Shown here one piece after another: positions 1 through 10,800 of a stretch of 64,000 nucleotides of DNA (position 1 is its first letter; every line of letters starts with the position of its first letter). Made by a program: the position numbers and the translations under genes. The stretch covers positions 143,421 through 207,420 of the forward strand of contig ML769479.1 in assembly GCA_009733575.1 (NCBI GenBank), read 5' to 3'. Below the pieces are notes generated by a model that ran no database searches, had not been told where the DNA came from, and saw only the letters and a program-made list of their open reading frames with translations. Source of the stretch: Gymnopus androsaceus JB14 (taxonomy: Eukaryota > Basidiomycota > Agaricomycetes > Agaricales > Omphalotaceae).

Positions 1-928
1 ATAAATATCGCTCATACGGCTACAAGAAGGCTCTGTTGGGAGCAGTGACAAAATTACGTTTACGATTACGGTTGACAGAGATAGCAAACTTGAATGCGAG
101 GGGAGTGCGTGGAAATGATGCAGTTCGGTAGCTCTTTGCCTAGAGCACAAGACGGATGGATGCTAGGGAGAGAGCTGATGCTGACGCGGACGATGCGATA
201 ACCTCGCTACCTGGCGACCAACTTGATGATCAGACCAGAGCAGATACCCGCGGAAATTGAGATCATGAATTGACTCAGATAATGCGATTTAATGTTTATG
301 CTTTGAGCTTGTAATGTACTAGAACCCGAAGTTCAGCTAGAATGCACTTGAGATACAGGATATTTTTTCTCCCAAAGTCTCAATACTCAAGGTCCTAACT
401 TAGCATCTGGGTACAAGATGAAGATATACTGCTATACTTCAACTTGGTGCTCGACTTGCGAGTGGGGTCTGGGAGTGGGAGCGTTGGCTGTGAAGCATTC
501 GTCATATCCTACTGTCATTGAAATTTAGGCCTCTTTTCCCACTATCCTGAGAATTGTTCCTAGCGACTCATCATCTTAGATAGTTCTGGCTACTATACCG
601 ATGGATTCCCGATCTTTTCCCCCATTTCCGTTGCTACTCCATTCAATTCATTCACCCACAGGCCACCAGAATTGAATTTCTTGTGTCACTTGAGCGAAGA
701 TTTGAAGTGGAACAATTGTAATATTCTCTCACCGGTTTGCAGTGGAGCAGGCATGAAACAATTCCACAGTCGGGTGAGACCCCTGGGCTTGATCTGAGCC
801 AATGAAGCTGCCAAAAATGGGTGCTTCCTCCCTGGCCCAATGATATAACTTAAACCTATCCACAATTCACCGTAAGCTGTATCGACCCCATTGTATGCCT
901 CACTGCACACCTAAACACAATATCGATC
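1..928. other. Upstream flank, possible 3' end of another gene
   Basis: No complete gene is visible. A short acidic reading frame at about 172-263 (ADADDA, then a Q/D-rich run) stops just before a segment at 261-353 that is nearly identical to the 3' flank of the membrane-protein gene (2497-2554 continuing at 3075-3111). I infer the 3' end of a related, truncated upstream copy. The rest shows nothing I can support. Confidence 0.35.
261..353 (+). repeat. Duplicated 3'-flank segment with an empty MITE site
   Basis: This segment is nearly identical to 2497-2554 plus 3075-3111. Here the two parts are continuous across a TA dinucleotide at 317-318. In the other copy a 520-bp element sits at that TA. 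It therefore serves as an internal pre-insertion site. Confidence 0.8.
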
Positions 929-2268
929 ATGACACCAGAAGAGTCAGAACAGATTGCGTATGCTGGAAGTGTAGTATTTGAAAATAATTCTACCATAATG
1001 TTATTAAGTGGGCTTGTTGGTAAGCAATGATAAGGGTGGTGAAGAAGGACACTCATTTAATAGGTTGCCACCAGGGGTCTACATACTGGCTTTCACTATT
1101 AGCATGCATATCATCTTGTACGCTTATTCCTATACACTATATTCTGTACTAACACCTACATATCTGAAACTACACTGTAGGCAAAAGAACAATAACAGAT
1201 GGGCATATAAAGCCTTAATTGCACTCCTTCTCATGGCATTTGCACTGGCAGCTCTTTTCGCTTGCTTGGATGTTGCGATTGGCTTGCTCTCTGTCAGGTT
1301 CGGTTTCATGGTGCCGCTTTCAGGAGGTCTCATTGCACAGGAGTTGGCTGCTGACTCGAAAATCAGTGGTATGTCCATTATAAATGACTGGACTGGAAAC
1401 TGCATTGTGAATTCTGCATAATACATCATTTAGGATACAAAACTGAAATTGTATCCCATATAGTTCCTAATTGCTGATACGGCTATTGTTTGGAGAGCTT
1501 GGGCACTTTGGGCAGAAAATAGGCTGGTTAAATGGACACTGCTGATCATCCTGCTGGCAGACATTGGTGGTCTCCTTTGCTTGATCTCCCTGACATATAT
1601 ACTAACATTGGAGACTACGTAGGCATCAACATTGCTGATGCTGTTGTTGACACTAAAGTCATTATCAATGCACTCAACACAGACAATAATGCAGTGACCT
1701 TTGATTCGCTCAGTCCCGCGCTCAATTTGACGGTAAATATTGTGGCAACACTTCTTATAGCTCATCGGGCATGGTGGGCATTGGGCACCTGATTCATTTC
1801 AGTGTACTTATTATATGTGTATCTGTTAGGAAACATCATCAATCAACCTCCGCAATATTTCACAACAGCAAAACGCAAGTGGGAGCAATCCTTCTACTTA
1901 TGGTTGAGTCTGGTGCAATTTTTGGTGTGGTACAGGTCTGTACCTTTCTCAAGTGTCAGGAAATATTTGAAGTTATCTTATTGTTTGAGAAGGTGACTTA
2001 CATTATTCTGCATGCACTGGACATTCATGCAGCCACCAGTTCCCCTGTTGTGAATGCAGACTTCTTTGTTAACATATTATATGTATACAGTGCTGTAAGT
2101 GATTCTATTCCAAATTTCTAATATCAAGTCTCAATATTTGATGTATGGTCTTTCGTTGATCTATAGGCCTTGAATCCAATTGCTCTTGTCATCCTGATTC
2201 AAACAAGAAACACTTACTATGAGCACAGCTCTCATTTGGAAAATTTCCCCTCTATCAAAAATAATTAG
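929..2268 (+). CDS. Agaricomycete WRAW-type multipass membrane protein
   Basis: Six exons (929-1019, 1075-1406, 1464-1566, 1623-1773, 1830-2094, 2167-2268) join in frame to 347 codons plus stop, all with GT-AG introns of 55-72 nt. The protein has about seven hydrophobic segments. It carries family signatures: ISGMSIINDWTGN before helix 3, IADTAIVWRAWALW, NIVATLLIAHRAW, KTQVGAILLLMVESGAI, and a last helix ALNPIALVILIQTR. This is the very common but functionally undefined seven-helix family of mushroom-forming fungi. It is receptor-like in topology, and the ligand is unknown. The start gives a short exposed N-terminus (MTPEESEQIAYAG). A Gly/Asp/Pro-rich frame at 2278-2466 could be an extra C-terminal exon, but I see no good donor joining it. 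Confidence 0.82.
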
Positions 2269-2554
2269 ACACAAAGATTGTCTAGGGCTAGTGGCCAAGG
2301 AGACAAAGACCCATTTGCTGAAAATCCCGGTGGTAATCTCAACCCCGATGATGGTGATGGTGGTGGTGAAGATCCCAATAGACCCGGCCCGTCTGGTGGC
2401 CCTCCTTCTGGTCCTCTTACTTTGCTCTTAAGTACCAAGACAAATTTTGTAAGGTCATGGTTTTAGGATGGCCTTCCATATCTGTTCGAGGTAATAGATC
2501 ATGAATTGACTCAGATAATGCAATTTAATGTTTACGCTTTGGGCTTGTAATGTA

Positions 2555-3074
2555 CTGTACCATTTCAATCAACTGTTCATCCAGGATGACGCATGACGCC
2601 TCGGCGCTGTCAGTTCATTGGTTCAGTGCTATCAATGATGCATGACAGATCAGATTTTGAGTTCAGTTCGCCAGTTCAGCACCAGTTCCAAAGCGCCAAT
2701 GGAACTATGTATGTGTTACTTACTAGTTTACTTGTAATAAGTACTTTTGATGTTTGAAACTTCAAGCCTATGCATGTAAGTAAGGGTGGTTGAAATTGAG
2801 ACCTGCACAACTGGAAGCTGCCCCAGCATGGCCCGGGATGCAGGCTCACATGGGGTTCACACTGTATCACTATTGATACCACATGATACTGTAAGTATGA
2901 CTATGCGGAACCATGCATGCGCAGAAATGAGCCAACAAAGCCTCAAAAAAGCGTAAGAATATGGCAAATTATTTTTTAGTTCAGAGACGGAAATGATGCA
3001 TGACGAACTGGGATTTTAGTTCAGTTCAGAGCCACCCATGACGCATGACTGAACGGTCGATCAAAATGGTACAG
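2555..3074. mobile_element. TA-flanked MITE, CTGTACCATTT termini
   Basis: The element starts CTGTACCATTTC at 2555 and ends AAATGGTACAG at 3074, flanked by TA at 2553-2554 and 3075-3076. About 23 bp of imperfect terminal inverted repeat continue inward (ATCAACTGTTCA against ATCGACCGTTCA). The related uninterrupted locus at 317-318 shows the exact empty site. No transposase frame is present. The TA duplication points to mobilisation by a Tc1/mariner-type transposase (inference). Confidence 0.85.
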
Positions 3075-3689
3075 TACTAGAACCCGAAGTTCAGCTAGAA
3101 TGCACTTGAGTTCCGTTGATAAGCTAATACCACTGCCCTTCGCGTAGGGACCGCCTTTGAGCCTTAGGACTTCCTGTAACCGGTCTCTGCAATTGGCGAT
3201 GAGCATCAGGCATACTGAATACCATGGTGTCTGTGGAGAGAGATGGTGGAATATTTTCCTGTTCCAAGGCAGCTGAAGTTTTCTTCAAGTTCTTTGGTTT
3301 TGTGATGAGCTTTAGGACAAGCTGATACGTGCAGATGTAGAGTATAAATAATGTCAAGCTTTTGCATGATCATGAACTCATACTCATGTCGAGGGTTCGC
3401 TGCACCTCCCAATCTGCAGAACAAATCTGTTTCCAGTCTTTCGCCACTTGTTCAGACTGTCCACTTGTCCATTGCATGACTCCCACCTGCTGCCTGCCTA
3501 TTCCGACCCAGGTGCAGTTTTGTTCCTGAAATTGACTTTTTCAGCCAAGGGGGTTCAAATGTTATAAAAAATGACTGGACATCAATTTTTTTTCTTGCAC
3601 CTGGTCAGCGGACTAACTAACTACGTAAGCGTTCCCATGCTCATATATGGTATATCATGATAAGATTTCATCATGGATGGCTCTTTATA
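3075..3689. other. Intergenic, no gene seen
   Basis: AT-rich non-coding DNA. The first part is the remainder of the duplicated 3' flank. A motif near 3611 (gactaactaacta) recurs near 4915. No convincing reading frame. Confidence 0.4.
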
Positions 3690-4375
3690 CTCGGGACCAC
3701 GGAAAGTGATGGCCCACCTGTTTTTGAGCAATATCTCAACAACAACTTCAAATTTTCACTAGGTCCAAGTTGTAGAATTTATCTGGAGTATATTTCTGGC
3801 TTTCTGACACTGGTTGTAAAATATTTGTATGAGAATTGGTTGCTATATAAGGAATTCTTTAAAACTCCCAAAATCTACAGGACTGGGAAATTTTTTTCAA
3901 GCCAAACTGTGCTCACCATTGGAAAGAGCAGCCTCAAAAATGGGGGTAAGTAATTTAACATCAAAAAAATCATTTGATTTGATGTCCCAATTTGCTTGCA
4001 AAGTTGCTCTAAAATGCCTAAAATAGCGGAAAATGGCTAAAATCAGGCAAAACTGATGCATTTGCAACTCAAATTGCAGAGTCAGATTTAATGATATTCT
4101 TGAGGTAAAAATGCTAACCCCCATTTTTGAGGCTGCTCTTTCCAATGGTGAGCACAGCTTGGCTTGAAAAAAATTTCCCAGTCCTGTAGATTTTGGGAGT
4201 TTTTAAGAATTCTTTATATAGCAACTAATTCTCATACAAATATTTTACAACCAGTGTCAGAAAGTCAGAAATGTACTCCAGGTAACTTCCACAACTTGGA
4301 CCTAGTGAAAATTTGAAGTTGTTGTTGAGATATTGCTCAAAAAACAGGTGGGCCATCACTTTCCGTGGCCCCGAG
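3690..4375. mobile_element. Long-hairpin MITE, CTCGGG/CGGAAAGT family, copy 1
   Basis: Arms of roughly 260 bp (about 3690-3950 and 4115-4375) are near-perfect inverted complements around a spacer of about 165 bp. Ends are CTCGGGACCACGGAAAGT and its complement, with TA on both sides (3688-3689 and 4376-4377). The reading frames inside are fragments of the arms, not genes. A transcript would fold into a long double-stranded stem. Relatives lie at 58180-59060 and 60395-60628. Confidence 0.88.
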
Positions 4376-4547
4376 TAGACACCGTTTGGACACTGTACCC
4401 TCAGTTTGAGCTTTGTTCTTGATTATAATTGACATCCATAGACTGTAGTGCATCCCCATTAATTCTTCTGAAAAATATGATACTACCATTCATTGTAAGT
4501 CCTGCAAAGCAAGTACAAGGGCTGAGGTGTAGTATGGCTACAGAGTA

Positions 4548-4779
4548 CTGTCCCATTTCATTCAATTCAACAGTCACGGGTCACGTGCCCATGAAATGTT
4601 GTGAAATGTCACACTGGTCATGGGTTACTGTACAAAATTTGACCAAAATCAACAGCTTTGACTGGCTTTAGCGCTGAAAAGCTTACAAATATTTCCATAT
4701 AAGGAAATTTGTCAAAATCATAATTTTGACATGGTGGTCACACATCACAAGCCATGTTAAATTGAATGAAATGTGACAG
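4548..4779. mobile_element. TA-flanked MITE, CTGTCCCATTTC termini
   Basis: A 232-bp element with inverted ends CTGTCCCATTTCATTCAATT and CTGTCACATTTCATTCAATT (right end read on the minus strand), flanked by TA at 4546-4547 and 4780-4781. The first bases resemble the element at 2555-3074, so they may be one family. No coding capacity. Confidence 0.78.
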
Positions 4780-5546
4780 TATACAAGTAAGGCTGCATAC
4801 TTATACTTCAAAGGATGTGAGATCTACTCATTTATGAAACTTCAAGACTGCCAAAAGTGGTCAAAATAGGTCAAATTTTGAGTGTCAAAAATTTTTTTCT
4901 CTGCCTGAGGGCTGGACTAACTAACCTAGGCCCGGTTGGGTGCTAAATTCTTTGAACCCCCGTGTTTCCAGCTCAAGCCTTTTCTTTGTTGTGTGCGTCA
5001 CAGTAGAGAGAGAGGAAAGAGTGAAATATAAGTGGACAGACTTGGCAAATTCCTACGATCCGAGTCGGCTGTGATCAACATGTTGATCAGTATTTTGGCT
5101 TTCCGGAGAGATCTGAGGCTTGAAGAACGCCAGGATGAGGCTCGGGTAGTACGTTTACTGGTCTAAGAGAGCCAACACGGAGGTGACAGAGAGGAACAGA
5201 GCTTACAAGCGGGGCGACGTGAGGTTGAGACTCCGCGCACTATCTCTTCCGTCTTGACCAGCAAGTTGTTCTTTCGGAGTCTCTCAAGTGGATACTGTTG
5301 TCGAGGTGGATACTCAAGCGGCCGTTATCGATCTGCTCAGTTGGGGTTATTTTTTCCGGAGTAAATATCGACGCAAATTTGCGTATCCTGCCAATCAAGT
5401 TTTCCTGTCTAATTTTATGTGAAAATTGTAGGGAAAGGACACTCTTCAATCTATTATTTATACTTGCTCAATGTATCGTGCTCTTGCGTGTCTTTTTGCA
5501 TTTACTTCCGACCTGCTTTCGGGCCTGTTTACTACAGGCTTCACAT
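4780..5546. other. Intergenic, 3' flank of the reductase
   Basis: No supported gene. A short charged frame near 5095-5165 (LRLEERQDEAR) may be a coding remnant but has no start, stop or splice context. The rest looks like 3' flank of the reductase on the minus strand. Confidence 0.35.
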
Positions 5547-6926
5547 TTACCATCCCCTTCTCTCGAAATCCTCCAATGTATCTCTCGTAGTCTCCTCCAT
5601 CGAGCGATACTTCAGTTCAGGACCAAATATCTTTGAAGCTTTAGCCGTGTCAAAAGCGATCTTTGGAGGGAGCTTTTTTCCTGCGCCAGGGTCTCCTTTT
5701 GGCAGGTCGGTGTGCGAAGGAATGGGAGAGGGAGAAAGAGCATTGGCTGTATCAACTGAAGGGCACAAGAAGAAAGAAAGCGGGTGAGTAACGAGTTACT
5801 CGTAACTTGAAGGTTAATAAGCCTGAAGACTTACTAAAATCTTGATACACCCACTCTCCCGCACTCACCACCACCCTCTCTCCTCCGGCCTCCTCCTTAA
5901 TCAAAGACAAAGCATGTGCAAGTGCGATATCTCGAACATCAATCCAGCCGCCTCCGTCAGTGGCCAGAACTTCCAGAGATTTACCGCCCATGTCGGGGCG
6001 CACAACGGCGTTGTACCAGTCGCCAGCGCTTGCTCCGAGAGACGAGGGAGATGAGACGTCGTGGATCAAAGGGCCAAAAACCTATCAAAAGAGGCGTTAG
6101 TGAGGTGAGGAGAACGAACGAGAGCAATTTGATATGATACATACATATGGTGGATTCAAGACAACGAGGTCCCAAGAAACTTTCGCTTTGTTTGCTTCAT
6201 AGAAATCCCAAGCAGCTACACACAATGTCAATGGCATACGTTAATCGGCAAACTCGAGTGCAGTAGGGATCAAACGTGCCTTTCTCTGCCAACGTCTTAC
6301 TAGCAAAGTACTTGTCTATCTGACTCGAATCCTTTCCTTTCTTCTTAACCTCTTCAATGGCTTGTTCATTCCAATCTACTTCTGAGAACCGTTTGGGTTC
6401 GGGGAGGAAGGACTGAACAGCTGCACAGGAGGATGTCACAACGATTCGTCGTACGGATGAGATGGCAAGCGCGCTTTTGAGGACGCCGATAGTGCCGTTT
6501 ACAGCTGGGGCAATGATTTCTACATTGGTACGCCCACTTTAGTGATACATATGAGCTCTTGATCATAATAATCATACCTTCCGGTTCTTCAGCGCTGAAA
6601 TGGAAAGGCGATGCGGTGTGTTCAATGGCATCAACACCTTTGACGGCTTCGTCGAATGCGCCCTCCTGTTTTCAGTCGTGATATCAGGTCCCATCTGAAC
6701 ATAGATGGATACGCGTACAGACCTTTGTGATGTCGTCCACAACAACCGTCTCGAACTTGTCCCCGTACTTGGCGAATATTTGCTTCAGATGCGTAGCTTT
6801 TACTTCAGAGCGGACTGTTCCTCGAACGGAGTAACCTTTCTCAAGTAAAGTGCGGACAACCCAGGTAGCAAGATAGCCGTTAGCGCCGGTGACGAGGACT
6901 TTGCTTCCAGTTGGAACAGAAGGCAT
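5547..6926 (-). CDS. NAD(P)-dependent reductase, Gre2/DFR-like SDR
   Basis: Six minus-strand exons (6926-6723, 6665-6578, 6519-6280, 6215-6145, 6081-5835, 5755-5547) total 1059 nt, giving 352 residues. That is the usual size for the extended-SDR aldehyde/ketone reductases that include yeast methylglyoxal reductase Gre2 and plant dihydroflavonol reductases. Visible motifs are the Rossmann glycine motif TGANGYLA at residues 14-21, DAIEHTASPFHF, VTSSCAAV, the catalytic YFASK (YxxxK), VLNPPYVFGP and WIDVRDIALAH. The enzyme is expected to be cytosolic and NADPH-dependent, reducing a small aldehyde or ketone; the substrate cannot be read. The third intron begins GC rather than GT. The 5' flank and first 21 codons are duplicated at about 33070-33340. 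Confidence 0.93.
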
Positions 6927-7140
6927 GAATGATTAATGGCGGTTGGACTTTGTGCTATGATAGTTAGTTTATATGCAATCTCTCAAGGAGAGATATCGAT
7001 AAGCGATCAGAACCCCAATCTTGATAAGCATGGGTCTTGTACTTGTAAGCTAGTTATAGGCGAGGCGGAGATATGGGGAATGAAAATTTGTAAGAACTCG
7101 GACAGTCGGACGTATGAGAAAACATGATTAAGGAAATTTC
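6927..7140 (-). promoter_or_regulatory. Reductase 5' flank, conserved in a duplicate
   Basis: Read on the minus strand this carries a TATA-like GCATATAAAC and a CATAGCACAAAGTCCA block shortly before the ATG. Both are also found upstream of the truncated copy at 33274. The shared blocks suggest core promoter sequence, though retention by recent duplication alone would also explain them. Confidence 0.5.
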
Positions 7141-7850
7141 GAAATACAATAGCCTATCAGGTGACAGGAAGGCTACCAACTTGACGCTGGAATGGTATTG
7201 TTTCAATTCGTTAGAAAAAAAGTAGGTCAGTAGTACTGTAGGCGGAGGAACAAGAAAATGTTTCGATCAAGCCTCGGCAACTAAAGACGGAGGCTCCAAA
7301 CTCGGGGCAACAGGAGGCAACTTTATAAGCGAGTATATGTGCTTTTGTGGTCTGCAGCTCGAAATCTGGTATGAACATCTTGAGGAGCAGTTAGGGGATA
7401 TAAGTATAAGGTAATATTCGCCTTCATCTGCGTAAATGCATTCCTGCCGGGGAGTTACTAACCAATGTCAAGGACTATGTACCTTGTACAAAAACTAGCG
7501 CGGCATCAATGGACGACCTATCGGCTGCTTGGTGCCATCGGATTCAATTCCCCCCTCCAAAAAAAAAACAAAAAAAAATATATATATATATATTCGCCTT
7601 CACGTGAGAAGCACGCCGTTGAGATATGCGCCATCTCTCCCCCTAAAACACCCGTTTAGTGAATGTCACTCATTGATCAGTAATCTCTGCAGGTGAACTT
7701 GAGGCATTGTAATAGTATAAAAGCGACAGCAGCGTTGTAGGACAATAAATGTACAAATGTATAGATGAAATGTAAAAAGAAAACAGATTGAGATAGCGAA
7801 CTCAAAAACCCAAGAAAGTCCATTTTACTTGTACCAGAGCGACCAGAATC
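7141..7850. other. Intergenic between reductase and SAC3-like gene
   Basis: No gene seen. A poly-A/(TA)n tract lies at about 7558-7595. A tRNA B-box-like GGATTCAATTCC just before it has no matching A box or stem pairing. Confidence 0.5.
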
Positions 7851-10800
7851 TCATGAGTCCCGGTATTTTGCCTTCATACTCCTCGTCAGTGCTCTCAACA
7901 TCTCCACCGTCACTGTGGTTGTGGTCGGGGTTGAGCTTTGTTCAGAGCTCTCGCTGGATGCACGCATCCCACTCCCACTTCCATTTACATTCCATATCCC
8001 ATCACGGTTCTCGTTATTCCCGGTCCCATGTGAGCCAACACCGTTCCCAACCCCATTTGACATCCCAGAAAGCACCATACTATTATCCGGACTAGGCGTA
8101 GGACTTTGACTTTGACCGGGGGTGACGCTAACACTGAACATGGACCGAGAATCATGGTCATCAAGCGCCAGACCGTCGACTGCAGATGCGGAGCGAGACG
8201 TAAGAGATAGAGAACGCCCCACCGGATGATAGTCGGAGTCGTTTACCGCTACATAAATCCTATCGTTAGCAATCGAGAAAATAAGAAGAGAAAGGAAGGA
8301 AGGGGATTAACCTAGCATTACTCTCCGTATCAACATCACTCATGACTCCGCCTCTTGCTCTTCATATCCGCGCGGCGTAAGCTGATATTTAAAGAGTGGG
8401 ATAAGGAGACCTGATGGGGTTTAATCGCGTCTTGGAAGGTTTCCTGTGCGGACTCGATGATGGAGGTTGGGATGATGTGCGTGTTGTGTGCTCCGTTGGG
8501 CGTGGAAGCGGAAGCGGAGGTGGAGCCGGGGCTGAGGAGGGAGTATCGAAGAATGTCGACTTGGTGAAAGAGGGGGAGGTGTGGGTCGAAGTGGAGGGCA
8601 GCTGCGCCTCTACACAATATCTCGCAAGATCCCACAACTGCTCGATAAACGACTTTGTAGGAAACCCTTTCCCTATTCTTTCGTGGCCTTGTAAATCGAC
8701 AATCATGGACTCGATGATGGAATTGCTCGTCATCGACGTCGACGCTGCTGCTGTTGTTATTGCGGATGAAGTATTGTCCTCTGTGATCATCTGTGCGAGC
8801 CATGGTATGGATGTGTTGTAAAGCGACCTTGACGGGAAGCGACCTTGATGAGAGAGAGATACATGGCTAGCAGAATTGATCACTCACTCGAGATCATCAA
8901 CCTCATCTACAGGATACTCTGGCAACGGTAGCAAGCCATCCTCGTCCTCTCCCGTCGCCGATTTGGACTTGGACTTCCGCCTCGTCTTCGTGCTCACTGA
9001 CTGCGACAAAGCCGAGCACGAAATCAATTCCTCCACAAGCTCCGTCGCCGAAGTTGATCAGTCCTATTGAGACTTGGAGGACTTGGGCGTATAAAGAGGC
9101 GTTGACTTTGCGTCGTGCGTGCGTATATATGAATAGAGATAGGTAGGCAATGGATAGAGGGAATATCGAATGTCAGCGAAAGCAGCGCAAGCAACAGCAC
9201 AGAAAGAAAGAAAAGAACAAGAAAAACAGACGTACAGTACCCGTACCCGTACCCATAGGCAAACCCTCTCCCATACGCCGAAAGCGACGCGGAAGAAGTC
9301 GATTCACAATTCTCCAACCACTCGTTCACAAAGGCGTCAAATGTGGGGCGGAAGAGCTTGAATGTACCTGGAACATAAAAACATGGCATATTTAGAAGTT
9401 CGGTTGTCAGAAGTGAATACTAGTAGTCTAATACTCACCACCCAAATTCAAAACCTCCACCAACCGCCCCTCCAAATCCATATCCTTCAACTCTCCCAAC
9501 GCTTGATCAAACCTGGCGTCGAGGTTTTTGGTGGTGGAGGTTAGGGAGAGGATCGAGTAGGATGTTAAGAGGGGTTGTGGTTCGTGCGCTCCAGGGGAGG
9601 TGGCGTCGAGTTACCTACAGTGGGAATCGCATCAACATCTCCACAGCATAACAAACCGAAGATAAGATTAGTTGAACTGACCATCTCGATCAAATCCTTC
9701 GGAACGCCTTGCTCCTTCTCCGAGTCTGCTTCCACCCAATGGATGAACACTAAGGAGGGGACAAAGAACCTCGGGCTCGATTTACACGGTACTAGTACCA
9801 TTTGCGTGGGAGGTTGACGATGAAGAGGACGAAGTGGATGAGGATAAGGTTGGAAGAGGCTGCGGAGGAGCGCAACGACTCGAGAATATCACGTAGTCGA
9901 GTACAGTCGTCTAGATATGATATTTCCTGTATGAACGAACGAATGAATGAGAAAAGGGAGTTGGAACAAAATGAAAAAAAAAAGTAGCGTAACACCAACC
10001 TCTCAAGGACATCATCCACTCCATCCAACGGCGTACACTCAAATATGAATTATCCCCGGGCCTCCTCCTAGTCCTCCTATTTGCACTCGCATCTTCCCCT
10101 CCTACTATTCGTCGCCGCTTGTGGAACCAACGGAATCTCGAAGATACCTTCCCCACCCTGTCCTTCTTCCGTGCCTAGTACTCGCACTAGTTCTCCACCA
10201 CCCACTCTCTGGCACTCCAAATTTCGTCTGCACCCATATCGCCGTAGCGTCAGAGGAGGGGTTGAGGAGATATCCAAAGCGTGTGGGCGGAGGCGAGAGA
10301 CGAGGTTGAATGTAATGAGGGGACGGAGAATGAAGATGTCGATGCTGACGCGGATTGGGCAGGAAGGAAGGAGGGATGATGGGAGGGACGTCGAGGAAGA
10401 TAACGCAGGAGATCGATGTCGACGACGAGGGAAAAGACGTCGAGCTCGTGAAGAATGAAGACGACGAGCTCAAGCCTAAAGACACCGGCGGAATCCCCAC
10501 TCCCTTTCCTCCTGCCCTTCTGCCCAACATGTCCCCTCCAAACACCAAGGAAACTCCCCGGTGCCCAGCGTGCTCGGTGAGAGCTTGGTTCTGTTTCGAT
10601 GTTCACGGTTTTTGAAGGCGCGCGATAGGAAGAGCAGGGAAGCGAAGAAGAGAAAAAGAAGACGGATCGTTAGAACCGAAACCATCACAACACATGAACG
10701 ATACATACCTCTCTCAACCGTCTAGCCAACTCATCATCTGTTCGTGTTACGAACGTCGCTCCAGATCCATGTCCACGTTTGCGCGGTCTTGGTTTTCTTA

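Noticed and set aside
3657..4145. Several opposing reading frames of 65-98 codons
   Set aside because: They are mirror images produced by the two arms of the hairpin MITE.
7495..7560. tRNA-like stretch before the poly-A/TA tract
   Set aside because: Only a B-box-like motif; no A box spacing, no acceptor or T-stem pairing.
8389..8883. Use of the 164-codon frame ending RSPYPTL as the true SAC3 C-terminus
   Set aside because: Neighbouring frames carry the better protein-like segments (ESAQETFQDAIKP, then LFKYQLTPRGYEEQ), so this frame is real only in its first part.
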